From the NCBI RefSeq assembly GCF_015706575.1, contig NW_024037060.1:1509983-1573982 (forward strand): DNA of 64,000 nt, written 5' to 3'. The position numbers and the translations under genes were made by a program. Source of the stretch: Patiria miniata (taxonomy: Eukaryota > Echinodermata > Asteroidea > Valvatida > Asterinidae). Shown here piece after piece: positions 37,401 through 45,474 of this stretch (positions are counted from its first letter, which is position 1; each line of letters begins with the position of its first letter). The notes under the pieces were generated by a model, which saw only the letters and a list, made by a program, of their open reading frames with translations, was not told the DNA's origin and did not search any database.

Positions 37401-40400
37401 TTGGCAAGAAGTAGCACAACTACTTTGTGCACGAAACTATAGCGTCTTCGTTTGAGCGTCAGCTAGTTGGCAACTGTTTCCAATGTCTCTCCTAGTGGTC
37501 TGCCCCAACTCTCCCTTTGTAACCCTTTTTCTCCCTTTGTCTCCTGAAGACGGTCAGAGCATACTGACCGGAACGTCGAGTTATACCTCTGGTTCTTTTC
37601 AGAACCATTCTCCTAGTTGAGAAATTATTCGCACATGGTGTTTCCGCAAACCTCTCTTTATTTAGTATCTCCACCATGCAAAGCCTCAAATCTTACTTGA
37701 CCCTTTAGGGAATACACAGATTCTGTGGACTCCGTGCAAAGTAAAGTACCCCCTCAGTGATTACAGAGGGAGAGTTGGGGAAAGACCACTGAGAGAGACA
37801 ATCAAATGCATTACTGACGACGTGTGACACTCATGCGAAGACGCGAGGGCTTTGTGCACTGCATTCGGAATGAAATTAGTCACGTGTACTTTGTACCATA
37901 CGCGCGGTGCGTCCCATCCATTTGGCTCTACAAAGTGTTCAGAGAAGGCAACCTTCTGTTCATGCACGGATTCCATAATGGCCATCTCCAGTGGGTAATC
38001 GGCTGTTATTGGACTGCCATTCCAATAGAATTAATGAGAGAAAGCTTTTGTTTCTTGCAGAGGAATGTTGATGACAGCCTGTGACGTCGCTGCAAGCACC
38101 AAGCCATGGAGGATACAACACAAGGTCAGACAGTCTGGACTGTTATAAGGGTTCAGTCTTAAAGGCTCCTAGAAGCATGGGTAATCCACAGAGACACTCA
38201 TGTGTCTACCAATTTAATGAAAAAACCTTCCTCAAAGCGAAGATCGGGATGGTACCAAATACCCTGTGAAAGAATTCTGCTTAAAATGGTTTTGTTTGGA
38301 AGGAAAGAACCATTGAAGGTGGTTTTAAAAAAGTGTGCCCGCAGGCACACTTTTATGTGCATTTGCAACGGAATCCTGTTACAAGACCTAACTAAATGTG
38401 CATATGTTTTCTCTGCTTTCTCAAAATGTATAGTAGCTACTGAGCTACAACTTCAACAGGTTATAATGTTATGCACCCTGCTGAAGCTGTTGAGCAATTT
38501 TAAGGCTTCAAATGGAAAAAAACCACAAAGAGCAAATGATCCTCCATATCGGCGGGGACAAAGTATAGACCTTTATCATGCTGCTACCATTTCAGTCATG
38601 CTGCCACCATTTCAGTCATGCTCCCTGTATCCAATAACAGTACTGAATGATACTGTTTTTTGTGCAAAAAGGAACCAGACTATTTTCCTTCCAGCCTCAC
38701 GTTGGTTATGTTGATTTGAATGGGAAAAATCAAGATGGCCGCATCATGATAATGGTCTATAGCATTCACAACTAGAGATGTATAATGGGCAAGGCGTATT
38801 GAAGTTAAGTTTTAGATATCTGTTGAGCCATCAATGTGTTTGTTTTTTTCAATTGATATTAGGTGTGATCAGTGTTTGCACTTCTTTTCTTGAACTGATT
38901 ACAGATCGCAGAGCTGGTGACAAGTGAGTTCTTTGACCAGGGAGACAAGGAGCGCAATGAACTCAAGATTGAGCCCACGGTAAATGCCTGCAGATTCACA
39001 GATTATGCACATGTATGCATAAGGGTCATTATATAAGTTTAGGACCCAAAGTGGGATATTTTCCCTGTCCCCGTTACCTTGGAACTTTGTAATTTAACAT
39101 TCAATTATCATTAAGAATGACTTAAGACAATTTGTTTAGTTGTTGGGGAGGTAGTTTGCTATTAATTAACACTCTTAGAGGATGACCGACCCGACCAAAA
39201 AATCGCAAACGCAAAACCGAAACCAAACTGACCCGATTGAAATGATGGAAAAACCGACCCGGCCCGGGTTCAGGTCAGGTCGGTTTCGGGTCGGGTTTGC
39301 ACAACATTAGTGACCACTTTTGAAAGCTCCAATGGAGGGACACACCACATGTGCGAAGTGGTTTGCATACATATTGCATGAAGTATGCACAACTTACAAA
39401 ATGTATGTACGCACAAACCATTGGCATCTTTGTGTGAGTGTCAGGTGATGTGGGAAATGCAATGTCACATGTCCACCCAGTGGTCTCCCCCAACTCTGTC
39501 CTTGTAACCATTGAGGGGGTACCAGTGCACGGGGTGCATACATATACAGGGTGAGTAAAAAAAAACGAAACCCAAATGTAGGAACCATTGTTTTAGTGAA
39601 GTTCTGCATGTAGCACTTTCAAAATCTAGGATATGAAAGCCCAATTCATACGCTTTCTTTTAGGACATTCAAATCATTCAAATTTTAACCACAACCACCA
39701 TTTTGCAGTTCTGTCCACAGATCACAAAAAAAGTGTTTTTTTTTTTTCAGTAAAACTCAAACAAATCACATTGGGATGTGTGTGAATTGTTTTCTTTTTG
39801 CTGAAAGAACGCACACTTTTTTTGTGATCTGTGGACAGAACTGCAAAATGGTGGTTGTGTTTAAAATCCCCTAACTTGAAAAGTACATGAGTGATTTGAA
39901 TGATTCTTGTACTAAAACAAAGCTTATGAATTGGGCTTTCATATCCTAGATTTAGAAAGTGCTACATGCAGAACTTCACTAAAACAATACTAGTCCCAAC
40001 ATTTTTTTTTTTTTTTTTAACCTACCCTGTATTGTACATCTACATGTAGAGTAAAAGGTTGATAGCTATGGAAGTACAGGAACTCAAATAGTGGGTTAAC
40101 TATTTGCACTGTAATTTTGGCAGATACTTCAATAGTTTTACCAAAGTTTTCATTAACACGTAACCACCCTGCTAATAAAAAATGTGCTGAACATCTATGC
40201 CTTGTGGTTGTTTGTTTTGCAGACAATGTTTGACAGGAATCGGAAGGACGAGTTACCGCAAATGCAACTCGGCTTCATTGACGGAGTCTGCCTGCCACTC
40301 TATGAGGTAAAAAAGTCTCAATCAACAGGTCCAGCAAACAATACTGAAGAATTTAGAACTTGGATGAAGTAGAGATGAATGCATGAAGAGTGGGTTTAAC

Positions 40401-41017
40401 CCAAGACATTATGTTGTTTTGTGTTACACAAGTATGTGAGCGCACAGGTATTTTTAATGAAATTTGTGTGGGCATCTAATTGAACTTTCTCCAAATTTGA
40501 AAAAAAAAAAAAATAGTGCAAAGTCCACAGTCTTTTGACATGGAGCACGCAAGTATGCACTGCAGTCATACTTCTGTTGCAAAATGTTCACAAAAAGCAC
40601 ACCTGGCTTATCAATCGCCTACAGTGAAAGCATAGCTGTATCAAGTTGCATAAACAGTCACAGCCAGTCAATCCTGCTTTATGTAGGCTGGGAGCTCTCA
40701 ACTATTAAAAACAGTCACTTTATTGATTTTGACTGAAAGGACAACTTGGCACAGAATGTTTGTTTGCATAGGAGGGTTAATGTAGCTCTGTGGTAAATAA
40801 TCATTGGCTAGCAATCATGACAATAGCTCTGGCTCACCCTGTCTTTCACGTTTTGTTTCCTCTCAAATTCCTCCCACAGTCACTAGTTAAAGTCTCGCCC
40901 ATGTTCACCACTATGCTCGAGGGCGTCCGCTCCAACCGTAAGCGATGGAACGAACTCAACGAACAGCGCAAGAGAAAGAAGAGCACGTCAGAGATCAGTA
41001 AACTCAACATCTGCTGA
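7240..41017 (+). CDS. PDE11A: PDE11-type dual-specificity cyclic nucleotide phosphodiesterase, 3' part (13 exons)
   Basis: The product hydrolyses cyclic nucleotides; PDE11 enzymes accept both cAMP and cGMP. Joined exons (7240-7495, 10856-10923, 19524-19667, 32442-32588, 33201-33308, 34907-35016, 35261-35351, 35879-35979, 36989-37066, 38061-38124, 38905-38979, 40223-40306, 40880-41017) give 487 residues in one frame with GT-AG junctions. Residues 1 to about 125 are GAF-B, including [10 protein letters not shown]. The catalytic domain follows: the YHNFRHAFN histidines (H224, H228), [11 protein letters not shown] (H264, D265), MLMTACD (D376) and the substrate glutamine in MQLGFID (Q429), with spacings like PDE5 and PDE11. 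The phrases [18 protein letters not shown] and [10 protein letters not shown] favour PDE11 over PDE5, PDE6 or PDE10. Human PDE11A4 is 933 residues, so about half is missing upstream of the window. The C-terminus is short and ends in LNIC. Confidence 0.93.
7560..8085. repeat. C-rich tandem repeat (34-bp then 15-17-bp units)
   Basis: The first part repeats CCACCCTGCCTGTTACT plus CCCTGTACTGCCCCAAA with variants. The second part (about 7920-8085) collapses to short units such as CCCCAAACCACCCTGC. The resulting proline-rich frame is a by-product of the repeat. One isolated similar unit lies at about 55355-55395 in the second gene. Confidence 0.8.
9765..9920 (+). repeat. Dispersed 155-bp repeat, copy 1
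   Basis: Shares TATAAGTTTAGG, TTTTTCCTGT and a CAATTATCA/CAAGTATCA-like word in the same order with 39030-39185. Both copies lie in PDE11-like introns on the same strand. The family is unknown. Confidence 0.45.
10856..10923 (+). CDS. PDE11A: PDE11-like exon: end of GAF-B
   Basis: Bounded by CCACAG and GTAAGA. It encodes [20 protein letters not shown] then LFE, matching the end of vertebrate PDE11 GAF-B closely. The exon starts in phase 1 and ends in phase 0. Confidence 0.93.
11251..11324 (-). repeat. tRNA-like SINE head, reverse strand
   Basis: On the minus strand the start GGGCTGGATAGCTCAGTTGC matches the copy at 5806-5875. A degenerate B box (GTCGCAGGTACAAAC) follows. Acceptor pairing is poor, so this is a SINE relic. 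Confidence 0.55.
14935..15188 (-). repeat. tRNA-derived SINE, reverse strand
   Basis: On the minus strand it has an A-box-like TGGTCCAATGGTTACGG and a B-box GGGTCCGAACCCTG. The body CTTGGGCAAGACACTTTAC and the word AAATGGGTACC follow. The body resembles the conserved centre of CORE-type SINEs. It is related to the copy at 32691-32966. Confidence 0.65.
19524..19667 (+). CDS. PDE11A: PDE11-like exon: GAF-B to catalytic linker
   Basis: Encodes 48 residues in phase 0, starting [20 protein letters not shown] and ending in DVLK. This linker is one of the clearest PDE11-specific stretches: vertebrate PDE11 has [12 protein letters not shown] followed by a VALDVLSYH motif, matched here by VALEVLSYH. 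Confidence 0.93.
20663..21040 (+). repeat. Conserved noncoding block, copy 1
   Basis: Very similar to 23747-24133, about 95% identical by eye over 365 bp with short indels. It contains paired CTAGCAACAG and CTAGGCAACCAGG (RFX-like half-sites), CCAAT-type words (AACCAATGGCG, ATTGGCTGAG) and TATTCATGAAAGCATAAAT. No reading frame is shared across it, so it looks like regulatory DNA or an uncharacterised element. Confidence 0.6.
21670..21886. mobile_element. 217-bp foldback cluster with 8-bp flanking repeat
   Basis: Built of about nine copies of a 15-bp word (TCATAAGTCCGACGCC) in alternating orientation, two sets of forward pairs each followed by reverse copies. The ends GGGTCCGCTCATAAG and the reverse of CTTATGATACGGCCC are related. 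ATTATTTT flanks both sides (21662-21669, 21887-21894). An 8-bp duplication suggests a hAT-like non-autonomous element; that is inference. Confidence 0.65.
22066..23640. other. 1.57-kb insertion in duplicated unit, GC-rich in parts
   Basis: The flanks align with a continuous stretch in the first unit near 20530-20570, so this segment is extra. It includes a GC-rich piece (22150-22220, with GCGAAGCGCGAAGC and GGGGCCCGCTTAAGGGCCCC) and another at 22680-22890. No protein is recognised. I could not find clear terminal repeats. Confidence 0.45.
23747..24133 (+). repeat. Conserved noncoding block, copy 2
   Basis: Paralogue of 20663-21040. Differences cluster at one point (GCGCGTGACATGACAGTGGG replaces the shorter copy-1 text), while the RFX-like, CCAAT-like and ATTCATGAAAGCATAAAT words are kept. 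Downstream AT-rich sequence aligns with many more gaps. Confidence 0.6.
30006..31046. repeat. 1-kb interrupted inverted repeat (foldback)
   Basis: The left arm (about 30006-30380) recurs reversed in the right arm (about 30755-31046). Matching words in order include AATTGCTATTTTTCTAGCAA, ATTTAGTTATTGAA, TGGCTGCCAGAC, AGACA(T/C)CCA, TTGAACATTT and GAAGAGCAC. Arm lengths differ by about 70 bp through indels. No coding region is seen, so this is a diverged foldback element or a local inverted duplication. Confidence 0.6.
32442..32588 (+). CDS. PDE11A: PDE11-like exon: start of catalytic domain
   Basis: The acceptor follows a long T tract, and the donor is GTGAGG. It encodes 49 residues in phase 0, including [13 protein letters not shown] and [14 protein letters not shown], which align with the HFDDFSLDVDAM and MELGMVQKFKID region of PDE11. 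Confidence 0.9.
32691..32966 (+). repeat. tRNA-derived SINE
   Basis: The A-box-like TGGTTTAGTTGTTACTGTG and B-box GGGTTCAAACCCC are followed by a body with TTCTTGGGCAAGATATTTTAC and AAATGGGTACTGG. The tail is AGCACTTTGAGAC followed by TGCTGTGTACAAAT. It lies in the intron just after the exon ending at 32588 and is a relative of 14935-15188 on the other strand. Confidence 0.7.
33201..33308 (+). CDS. PDE11A: PDE11-like exon: catalytic HNxxH
   Basis: Encodes 36 residues in phase 0: [20 protein letters not shown] and the following helix. The first histidine of HNFRH is the family's proton donor and the second binds metal. Confidence 0.94.
34392..34757 (+). mobile_element. Harbinger-type MITE, copy 1
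   Basis: The ends are inverted: GGCCAAAAAAAAAAGTCTCC at left and its near-complement at right, continuing through CGGTTTCTGGTAT. Flanks are TAA on both sides (34389-34391, 34758-34760). GGCC termini with a TWA duplication are typical of PIF/Harbinger elements (Tourist-like MITEs). 366 bp, noncoding. Confidence 0.75.
34907..35016 (+). CDS. PDE11A: PDE11-like exon: HD metal-binding motif
   Basis: Encodes [20 protein letters not shown] then [17 protein letters not shown], with the last lysine codon split (phase 2). The HD pair binds the catalytic metals. [18 protein letters not shown] is identical to my memory of vertebrate PDE11A. Confidence 0.95.
35261..35351 (+). CDS. PDE11A: PDE11-like exon: HHFNH helix
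   Basis: Completes the split lysine and encodes [20 protein letters not shown] then [10 protein letters not shown]. This corresponds to the LAQLYGTSATLEHHHFNH stretch of PDE11. The donor is GTACCT. Confidence 0.94.
35879..35979 (+). CDS. PDE11A: PDE11-like exon: GHNIF and ILATDLAL helices
   Basis: Encodes [20 protein letters not shown] then [14 protein letters not shown], ending in phase 2. The ILATDLAL segment is a family hallmark. Confidence 0.94.
36120..36405 (+). repeat. Dispersed 285-bp repeat, copy 1
   Basis: Aligns with 38265-38540 on the same strand. Shared words are AACGGAATCC, TTTCTCAAAATGTA and CACTGAGCTA/TACTGAGCTA. A hairpin (AAAAGTGTG ... CACACTTTT) sits near the left end of both. 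The copies lie in different introns and do not include the exons between them. Confidence 0.6.
36989..37066 (+). CDS. PDE11A: PDE11-like exon: FFDLV helix
   Basis: Encodes [20 protein letters not shown] then HKELLR, with codons split at both ends. It aligns to TEFFELVSKGEYDWNIKNHR of PDE11. The 3' arginine codon is completed by the first base of the next exon. Confidence 0.9.
37305..37540 (-). mobile_element. MITE family 1, copy B (reverse, one end lost)
   Basis: On the minus strand it carries GGGAGAGTTGGGGCAGACCAC and GTGCGCAAAC-like interior words of the family, ending at GGACTCTGTGCATGTAC (read on the plus strand at 37305). It lies about 200 bp from copy C in opposite orientation. Confidence 0.55.
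37737..37974 (+). mobile_element. MITE family 1, copy C
   Basis: This 238-bp copy has both ends: GGACTCCGTGCAAAGT at left and TGCACGGATTCC at right, inverted relative to each other. The interior has GTACCCCCTCAGTG and GAGAGTTGGGGAAAGACCAC. Confidence 0.65.
38061..38124 (+). CDS. PDE11A: PDE11-like exon: MTACD metal-binding aspartate
   Basis: The acceptor TTGCAG is followed by one base that completes an arginine codon. It then encodes [21 protein letters not shown]. The aspartate of TACD binds metal. Vertebrate PDE11 has MLMTACDLGAVTKPW here. Confidence 0.94.
38265..38540 (+). repeat. Dispersed 285-bp repeat, copy 2
   Basis: Partner of 36120-36405. The hairpin arms here are AAAAGTGTGCC and GGCACACTTTT, a fully paired 11-bp stem; copy 1 has one G-T style mismatch. 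An open frame across it (about 170 codons) has no similarity and is chance. Confidence 0.6.
38905..38979 (+). CDS. PDE11A: PDE11-like exon: AELVTSEFF helix
   Basis: Encodes [20 protein letters not shown] then KIEPT in phase 0. AELVTSEFF and the following QGD(K/R)ER are the same in PDE11. Confidence 0.94.
39030..39185 (+). repeat. Dispersed 155-bp repeat, copy 2
   Basis: Partner of 9765-9920, sharing TATAAGTTTAGG and TTTCCCTGTCC-like words. Downstream, 39185-39295 is a degenerate repeat of ACCGACCCG-like words. Confidence 0.45.
39296..39540 (-). mobile_element. MITE family 1, copy D (reverse)
   Basis: On the minus strand it reads GGTACCCCCTCAATGGTTAC, then GAGTTGGGGGAGACCACTGG, then GTGGTTTGCATAC-like text seen on the plus strand. 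It directly abuts the mariner-like foldback at 39547. Confidence 0.6.
39547..40029. mobile_element. Mariner-like foldback MITE with about 230-bp arms
   Basis: The ends are CAGGGTGAGTAAAAAAAAAC and, reversed, CAGGGTAGGTTAAAAAAAAA. TA flanks both sides. The arms are long; for example TTTTAGTGAAGTTCTGCATG and the reverse-strand copy in TAAAAC at the right. The centre is near 39775. CAGGG termini and a TA target suggest Tc1/mariner. Noncoding. Confidence 0.75.
40223..40306 (+). CDS. PDE11A: PDE11-like exon: substrate glutamine
   Basis: Encodes [20 protein letters not shown] then GVCLPLYE in phase 0. The glutamine of MQLGF is the conserved purine-binding residue. [10 protein letters not shown] is the same as in PDE11. 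Confidence 0.95.
40880..41017 (+). CDS. PDE11A: PDE11-like last coding exon
   Basis: Encodes [40 protein letters not shown] and KLNIC, then TGA at 41015-41017. The basic tail is shorter than the vertebrate PDE11 tail. I see no AATAAA in the first 2 kb after the stop; an ATTAAA overlaps the stop codon. Confidence 0.94.
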   Translation, partial: SLVKVSPMFTTMLEGVRSNRKRWNELNEQRKRKKSTSEISKLNIC

Positions 41018-41118
41018 TTAAAATATTCAAGAACAGAAGCATTTTGTTGTTGGTTCCTGTCATATGCACTCAACGAAGGGGATCTGGACTTACGAAGCAA
41101 GAACGCACTGGCCTAACG

Positions 41119-41377
41119 AATCTGTGCATAAGTACCCCCTCAACTGTCAGAAAGGGAGAGTTGGGGAGACCATTAGGAGGGAGCTTCAAACGCATGACCA
41201 TTGCGCGTGATCTCACGCAAAGACACCACGGGTTTGTACAGTTTCAGGATAGATTTAGTCGTGCGTACTTTGCACCATTTGTGTGGGATCGTGCACATAA
41301 GCAGTACATGTATTCCCTCCTTCTGAAGCTCTTGAAAGTGATCACAAAGCCTCATCTACTGTTGTTGCACAGAGTCC
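41119..41377 (+). mobile_element. MITE family 1, copy E
   Basis: Starts about 100 bp after the PDE11-like stop codon. The ends are TCTGTGCATAAGTACC and TTGCACAGAGTCC, inverted. The interior GAGAGTTGGGGAGACCATTA matches the other copies. It is likely carried in the 3' UTR. Confidence 0.65.
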
Positions 41378-41450
41378 AATGATGAACTTTACTTGCTGAT
41401 TTTCTGCTAAAATGGATTTCTTGTCTCACCAAAGTTTAACCCATTATTTC

Positions 41451-41690
41451 GGCACGTGTGGTCTAGCGGTAGGGCACAGGATTCATGATCGTGAGGTTGT
41501 GGGTTTGAACCCCACCGTGGCCATGCGTGTTGTGCCCTTGAGTAAGGCGCTTTACCTCAATTACTCCTCTTAACCCAGGTGTTAAATGGGTACCGGCATT
41601 ATTCAATGCTGGGAAGGTAACAGACTCGCTGTGGAGGAGGTGTGGCGATCCCCCCACAGTAGCATTTCATGGACTCCAGTCTGGCCCAAT
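41451..41690 (+). repeat. tRNA-derived SINE with CORE-like body
   Basis: The A-box-like TGTGGTCTAGCGGTAGGGC and B-box GGGTTTGAACCCC are followed by TTGAGTAAGGCGCTTTACCT and GTTAAATGGGTACCGG. The order of tRNA-like head and TTTACCTC...AAATGGGTA body resembles CORE-type SINEs. It differs in head from the SINEs at 53025 and 55430. Confidence 0.7.
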
Positions 41691-42922
41691 CGCTTCAAAA
41701 AAGAGGGGCACTCCGTTCCTGTGAACACAGGTTCGTGTTTCCCCCCCCCCCCCCCCCCCCCTTTACACCTCCAGCCGCCCCTGGGTTCGCTACTCCCAAT
41801 ACCTCCCAAAGCCATCCAAGCACTGTGTTAGTGGGTTAAAAAAGGCCAGCGTCAACAACTTGCCAACATTATACCCTTCCCTACCAGCACAGTCCATGGG
41901 GACGACTAAGTATTCAGACAGCTCTTCTCAGCTCTGAATCTAGTCTTGATCGCAAACTAGATCTGGTTTTTTGTTCGTCGTCCCCATCCGTCATCCCCCC
42001 CCCCCCAATCAGGCCTACTTTGTAAAATAATTACTTTCTGAAGACCCTTTTTCTTGGATGCAATTCAGCATATGTTTGTTGCACATTTTTCACCCTGAGA
42101 GCTCGAAAATGCACTCTCGGCCACCCCCCCCCCCCATTTTTTTGCCCATCCACGTGTAAATTATAGTTGAAACCATTACTGCAGACTTGCAGATGAGTAG
42201 ATGATGGGAAGTGTACCCATCATGCTCTCCCAAATATTTGGGGATTGTTTCATAGTATTTTGAAAAATTAACAACTTTTAAGTGTCTTCTTTTAAAGTAC
42301 ATAAAATATTAAGAATCATGTAAACCTGTACATTATGTATTTAAAAGATGTTAATAGTGTATGTAAATATGTTTTATAATATCATTCCTTGTAACAAAGT
42401 ATTCAAATTTATCTGCATATTTCAATTATCTATAAATTTAGAAAAATAACAATTGTCAAAAATCTCTAAAATTGGGGTGCTTTGTAGAACTACGTAGAAA
42501 ACTATCCGGATTTCATTTGTACCATCATTTTACAATTCTTGCCACTTTTTTAGACACTTTAGTGAATTTATTAATTTAATATATTTTGTTCAAGGTATTT
42601 CTGTAGTACATGTAGTAACAGCTTGGAAATTTAAAGAATATTGGATGTTTAGGTGATGAACATCTATTCCACTGAATGGGATGGTTTCCCAGAGTTCAGA
42701 ATGATCTTCCTTTGTCTCACCAACTTATCTGTTGTATTTAAGACTTTCTTGGTCTTACATTTCAGGAGTTTTGAGGAGTCGTAGTCCAACACTTAAAACA
42801 AACTGTTACCTGTACATTCAACTTCGCTGTTGGGTTTTATTAACTCAACTGACATCTTGAAAAAAAGTTGGTTTATAAAATGTTTGGGCAAAGTTATTTT
42901 AACCAACATTTGATATTAAACT

Positions 42923-43499
42923 ACAGGGCGTCCTGAAAAAAATGGATTGTTTTTGTAAATCCAAAGATACGTTTGTATAACGGCAAAGCCAAGAAACCCA
43001 TTTTCTGCCACTTTCTGTATAGCAGTTAAAATCAGTATAGTCCTAGTCTAAAACCAAATCACTTTACTGTTAGTGATTTTAACATTTTTAAGCAGAGTGT
43101 GCAATATTTATTTATATTTAATTGAACTCTTTCGTTGAAGTTTTAAAGAAGTGAACCTGTCTGTACTATTAAATCGTTTCAACATAAGAACAAAACCCTA
43201 TATTGTCGTGTGAATGGAATGTTTGTCTTACACCCATAGGGATAATCTTATCAAAAGAGCCATACTGGTATTGTCTGATATTTGAAGCACTCGCTTCCTA
43301 AAAGTGGCACAGATTTTTTGTTGCTTTGCGGTTATTCAAACATATCTCTGGATTTACAAAAGCAATCTTAATTAAACAAATGGTATTCTCAAGCTAAATC
43401 TGTAACCTTAAAGATCATTTAAACATTTGCAGTTAATTCCGGCTGTAAATTGGTGAAAATGGCGGGGTTTACATGCACCATTATTTTCAGGACGCCCTG
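42923..43499. mobile_element. Mariner-like MITE, 577 bp
   Basis: The terminal inverted repeats are CAGGGCGTCCTGAAAA and its complement TTTTCAGGACGCCCTG, flanked by TA on both sides. A second inner inverted pair is GTAAATCCAAAGATACGTTT and AACATATCTCTGGATTTAC. No transposase frame. Confidence 0.8.
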
Positions 43500-43999
43500 T
43501 ACATGTATAATAACGAACATTCGTTATCCCATCCATTCCTAACTTTTCCCCTCCCCTCCCCTCCCAACATTCCGTTTATGCAGCTTATTTTATAATTTGT
43601 TATTTAACACTTTTAGTAGCATTTTAGTAAAAGTAGCCTATCAAACATTAAAACATATTGAATTGAATTTTTTCCATAGGTTATAACTCGGTTTATTTTA
43701 CACTTCCTGGCTATCAGATTTCCAACGTTTTGAGGAATAATCGTCAATCGAAATCTTCAACAGTTGCATTCAAATGTGCTTTCAAGTTAACTCACTGTGA
43801 AACAGATTGATAATAAAATATTGGCCAACAATTAGCAACATTAGTTTGAAATCACTACACTTGTTAGTTCATTTCAGGTTTGATTTGACCAACTTTTGGT
43901 AAAATGTGCCCAAAATTGCAAGGCAGCTGACATTTTTAAAAGCATTGGCAAAAGATATTGGGCAAAAACGGCCAGATTTGTTTATAAACTGTAATCTGT

Positions 44000-44590
44000 T
44001 GTATTTAAAACTTCCTAATTGTTACATTTCCAACATCTATTAAAATTCTATTTGTGTTACATTTTCAATATTTATTAAAATTCCTTAGTTTTACATTTCG
44101 AGAAAAAAAAGACATTCAAACATTTTTTAACACATCCTCAGTGTTACATCCAACATTTATTAACAATTCCTTGAGTATTACATTCCAACATTTTTAACAC
44201 ATCCTTATTAGTGTTACATTCCAACATTTTTAACAAATCCTTAGCGTTACATTCCAACATTTTTAACACATCCTCAGTGTTACATTCCAACATTTTTAAC
44301 ACATCCTTAGTGTTACATTCCAACATTTTTAACACATCCTCAGTGTTACATTCCAACATTTTTAACACATCCTTAGTGTTACATTCCAACATTTTTAACA
44401 CATCCTTAGGGTTACATTCCAACAATTTTAACACTTCCTTAGTGTTACATTCCAACATTTTTAACAAATCCTTAGTGTTACATTCCAACATTTTTAACAC
44501 ATCCTTACTGTTACATTCCAACATTTTTAACAAATCCTTAGTGTTACATTCCAACATTTATTAACACATCCTCAGTGTTACATTTCCAAT
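44000..44590. repeat. 33-bp minisatellite, about 13 good copies plus diverged ones
   Basis: The unit is ACATCCTTAGTGTTACATTC followed by CAACATTTTTAAC. Copies from about 44144 to 44580 are close to identical; 44000-44110 holds diverged ancestors. Because 33 is a multiple of three, long frames of 117 and 137 codons are open on both strands, which I take as by-products. Confidence 0.9.
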
Positions 44591-45474
44591 ATTTTAGTTT
44601 TAATCAATGTTGAATTCAGCCTGACCGCTATTCAGCTTAATTTTGGTGGGGAGTTTGTTACTGTTTTTAAATACTTCCAGGAACAGTGGTTATTCAAACA
44701 CTAAAGAAGAAAGTGTTAAATTTAACACCTGCAGTTAATGCTAACATTTTGACGACCAGTAATTGTAATCAATCCAATAAACAATTTTCATGTGAAATTA
44801 AAACGTGCGTTTTTGAAATGTGTAGATCACAAAAAAATTCAGACACTTTTCTCTTGGATTTCATAAGAGAAATACCTTGAAAAAAATTTTTTGGGAAACA
44901 AAAAAAGTGTGTTGAAGTGATAGAATTACATGTAAGTGGACAACAACCATCTGGAAAAAATACAGTTAAACTACAATACACTTTGTGAGGTTTAGTCATT
45001 AGTGATTTCCCCAATGCTTTTCACATTTAATTACAGCTACCCGTGTTCCCGAGGTATCAGGTATCTGCGTCGTTTAATGGCACAGAATGAACATCAATCC
45101 TAACCGGATCAGGTATATTGATAAGACGGTTCAGAGCTTGAACTTGAAACTTGGAATTAACAACAGCCTTGATCTGGATCATGTATCCGTGTCTTTTCTT
45201 TTGAATGTACAGGCTGATTACAATTTTGGAATGTTTTACGTGTCCTTTTTGCCAAATTTATCGTGCTTTAATTTGTATTATTAGTTACGTCTGAATTAAG
45301 TGCATATTATCAATATTTCATGCAATTTATATGGAGGTATAAAAAATGTCCGGCTATAAGTAGTGCTTACCAAAATAATTCTCAAGCGTTCGGACCGGGC
45401 CCTTCTTCAGTGGTTTATTGTTCCTGAATCTTTTTCATGTATTTCTGTGGAGTTATAACGAATAAGTCGACCTG

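Noticed and set aside
38202-38714. 170-codon open frame, the longest in the window
   Set aside because: Covers a dispersed repeat copy inside an intron, with no recognisable domain.
44144-44564. Open frames of 137 codons (minus) and 117 codons (plus)
   Set aside because: Both come from the 33-bp tandem repeat, whose length is a multiple of three. No start context, splice sites or similarity support a gene.
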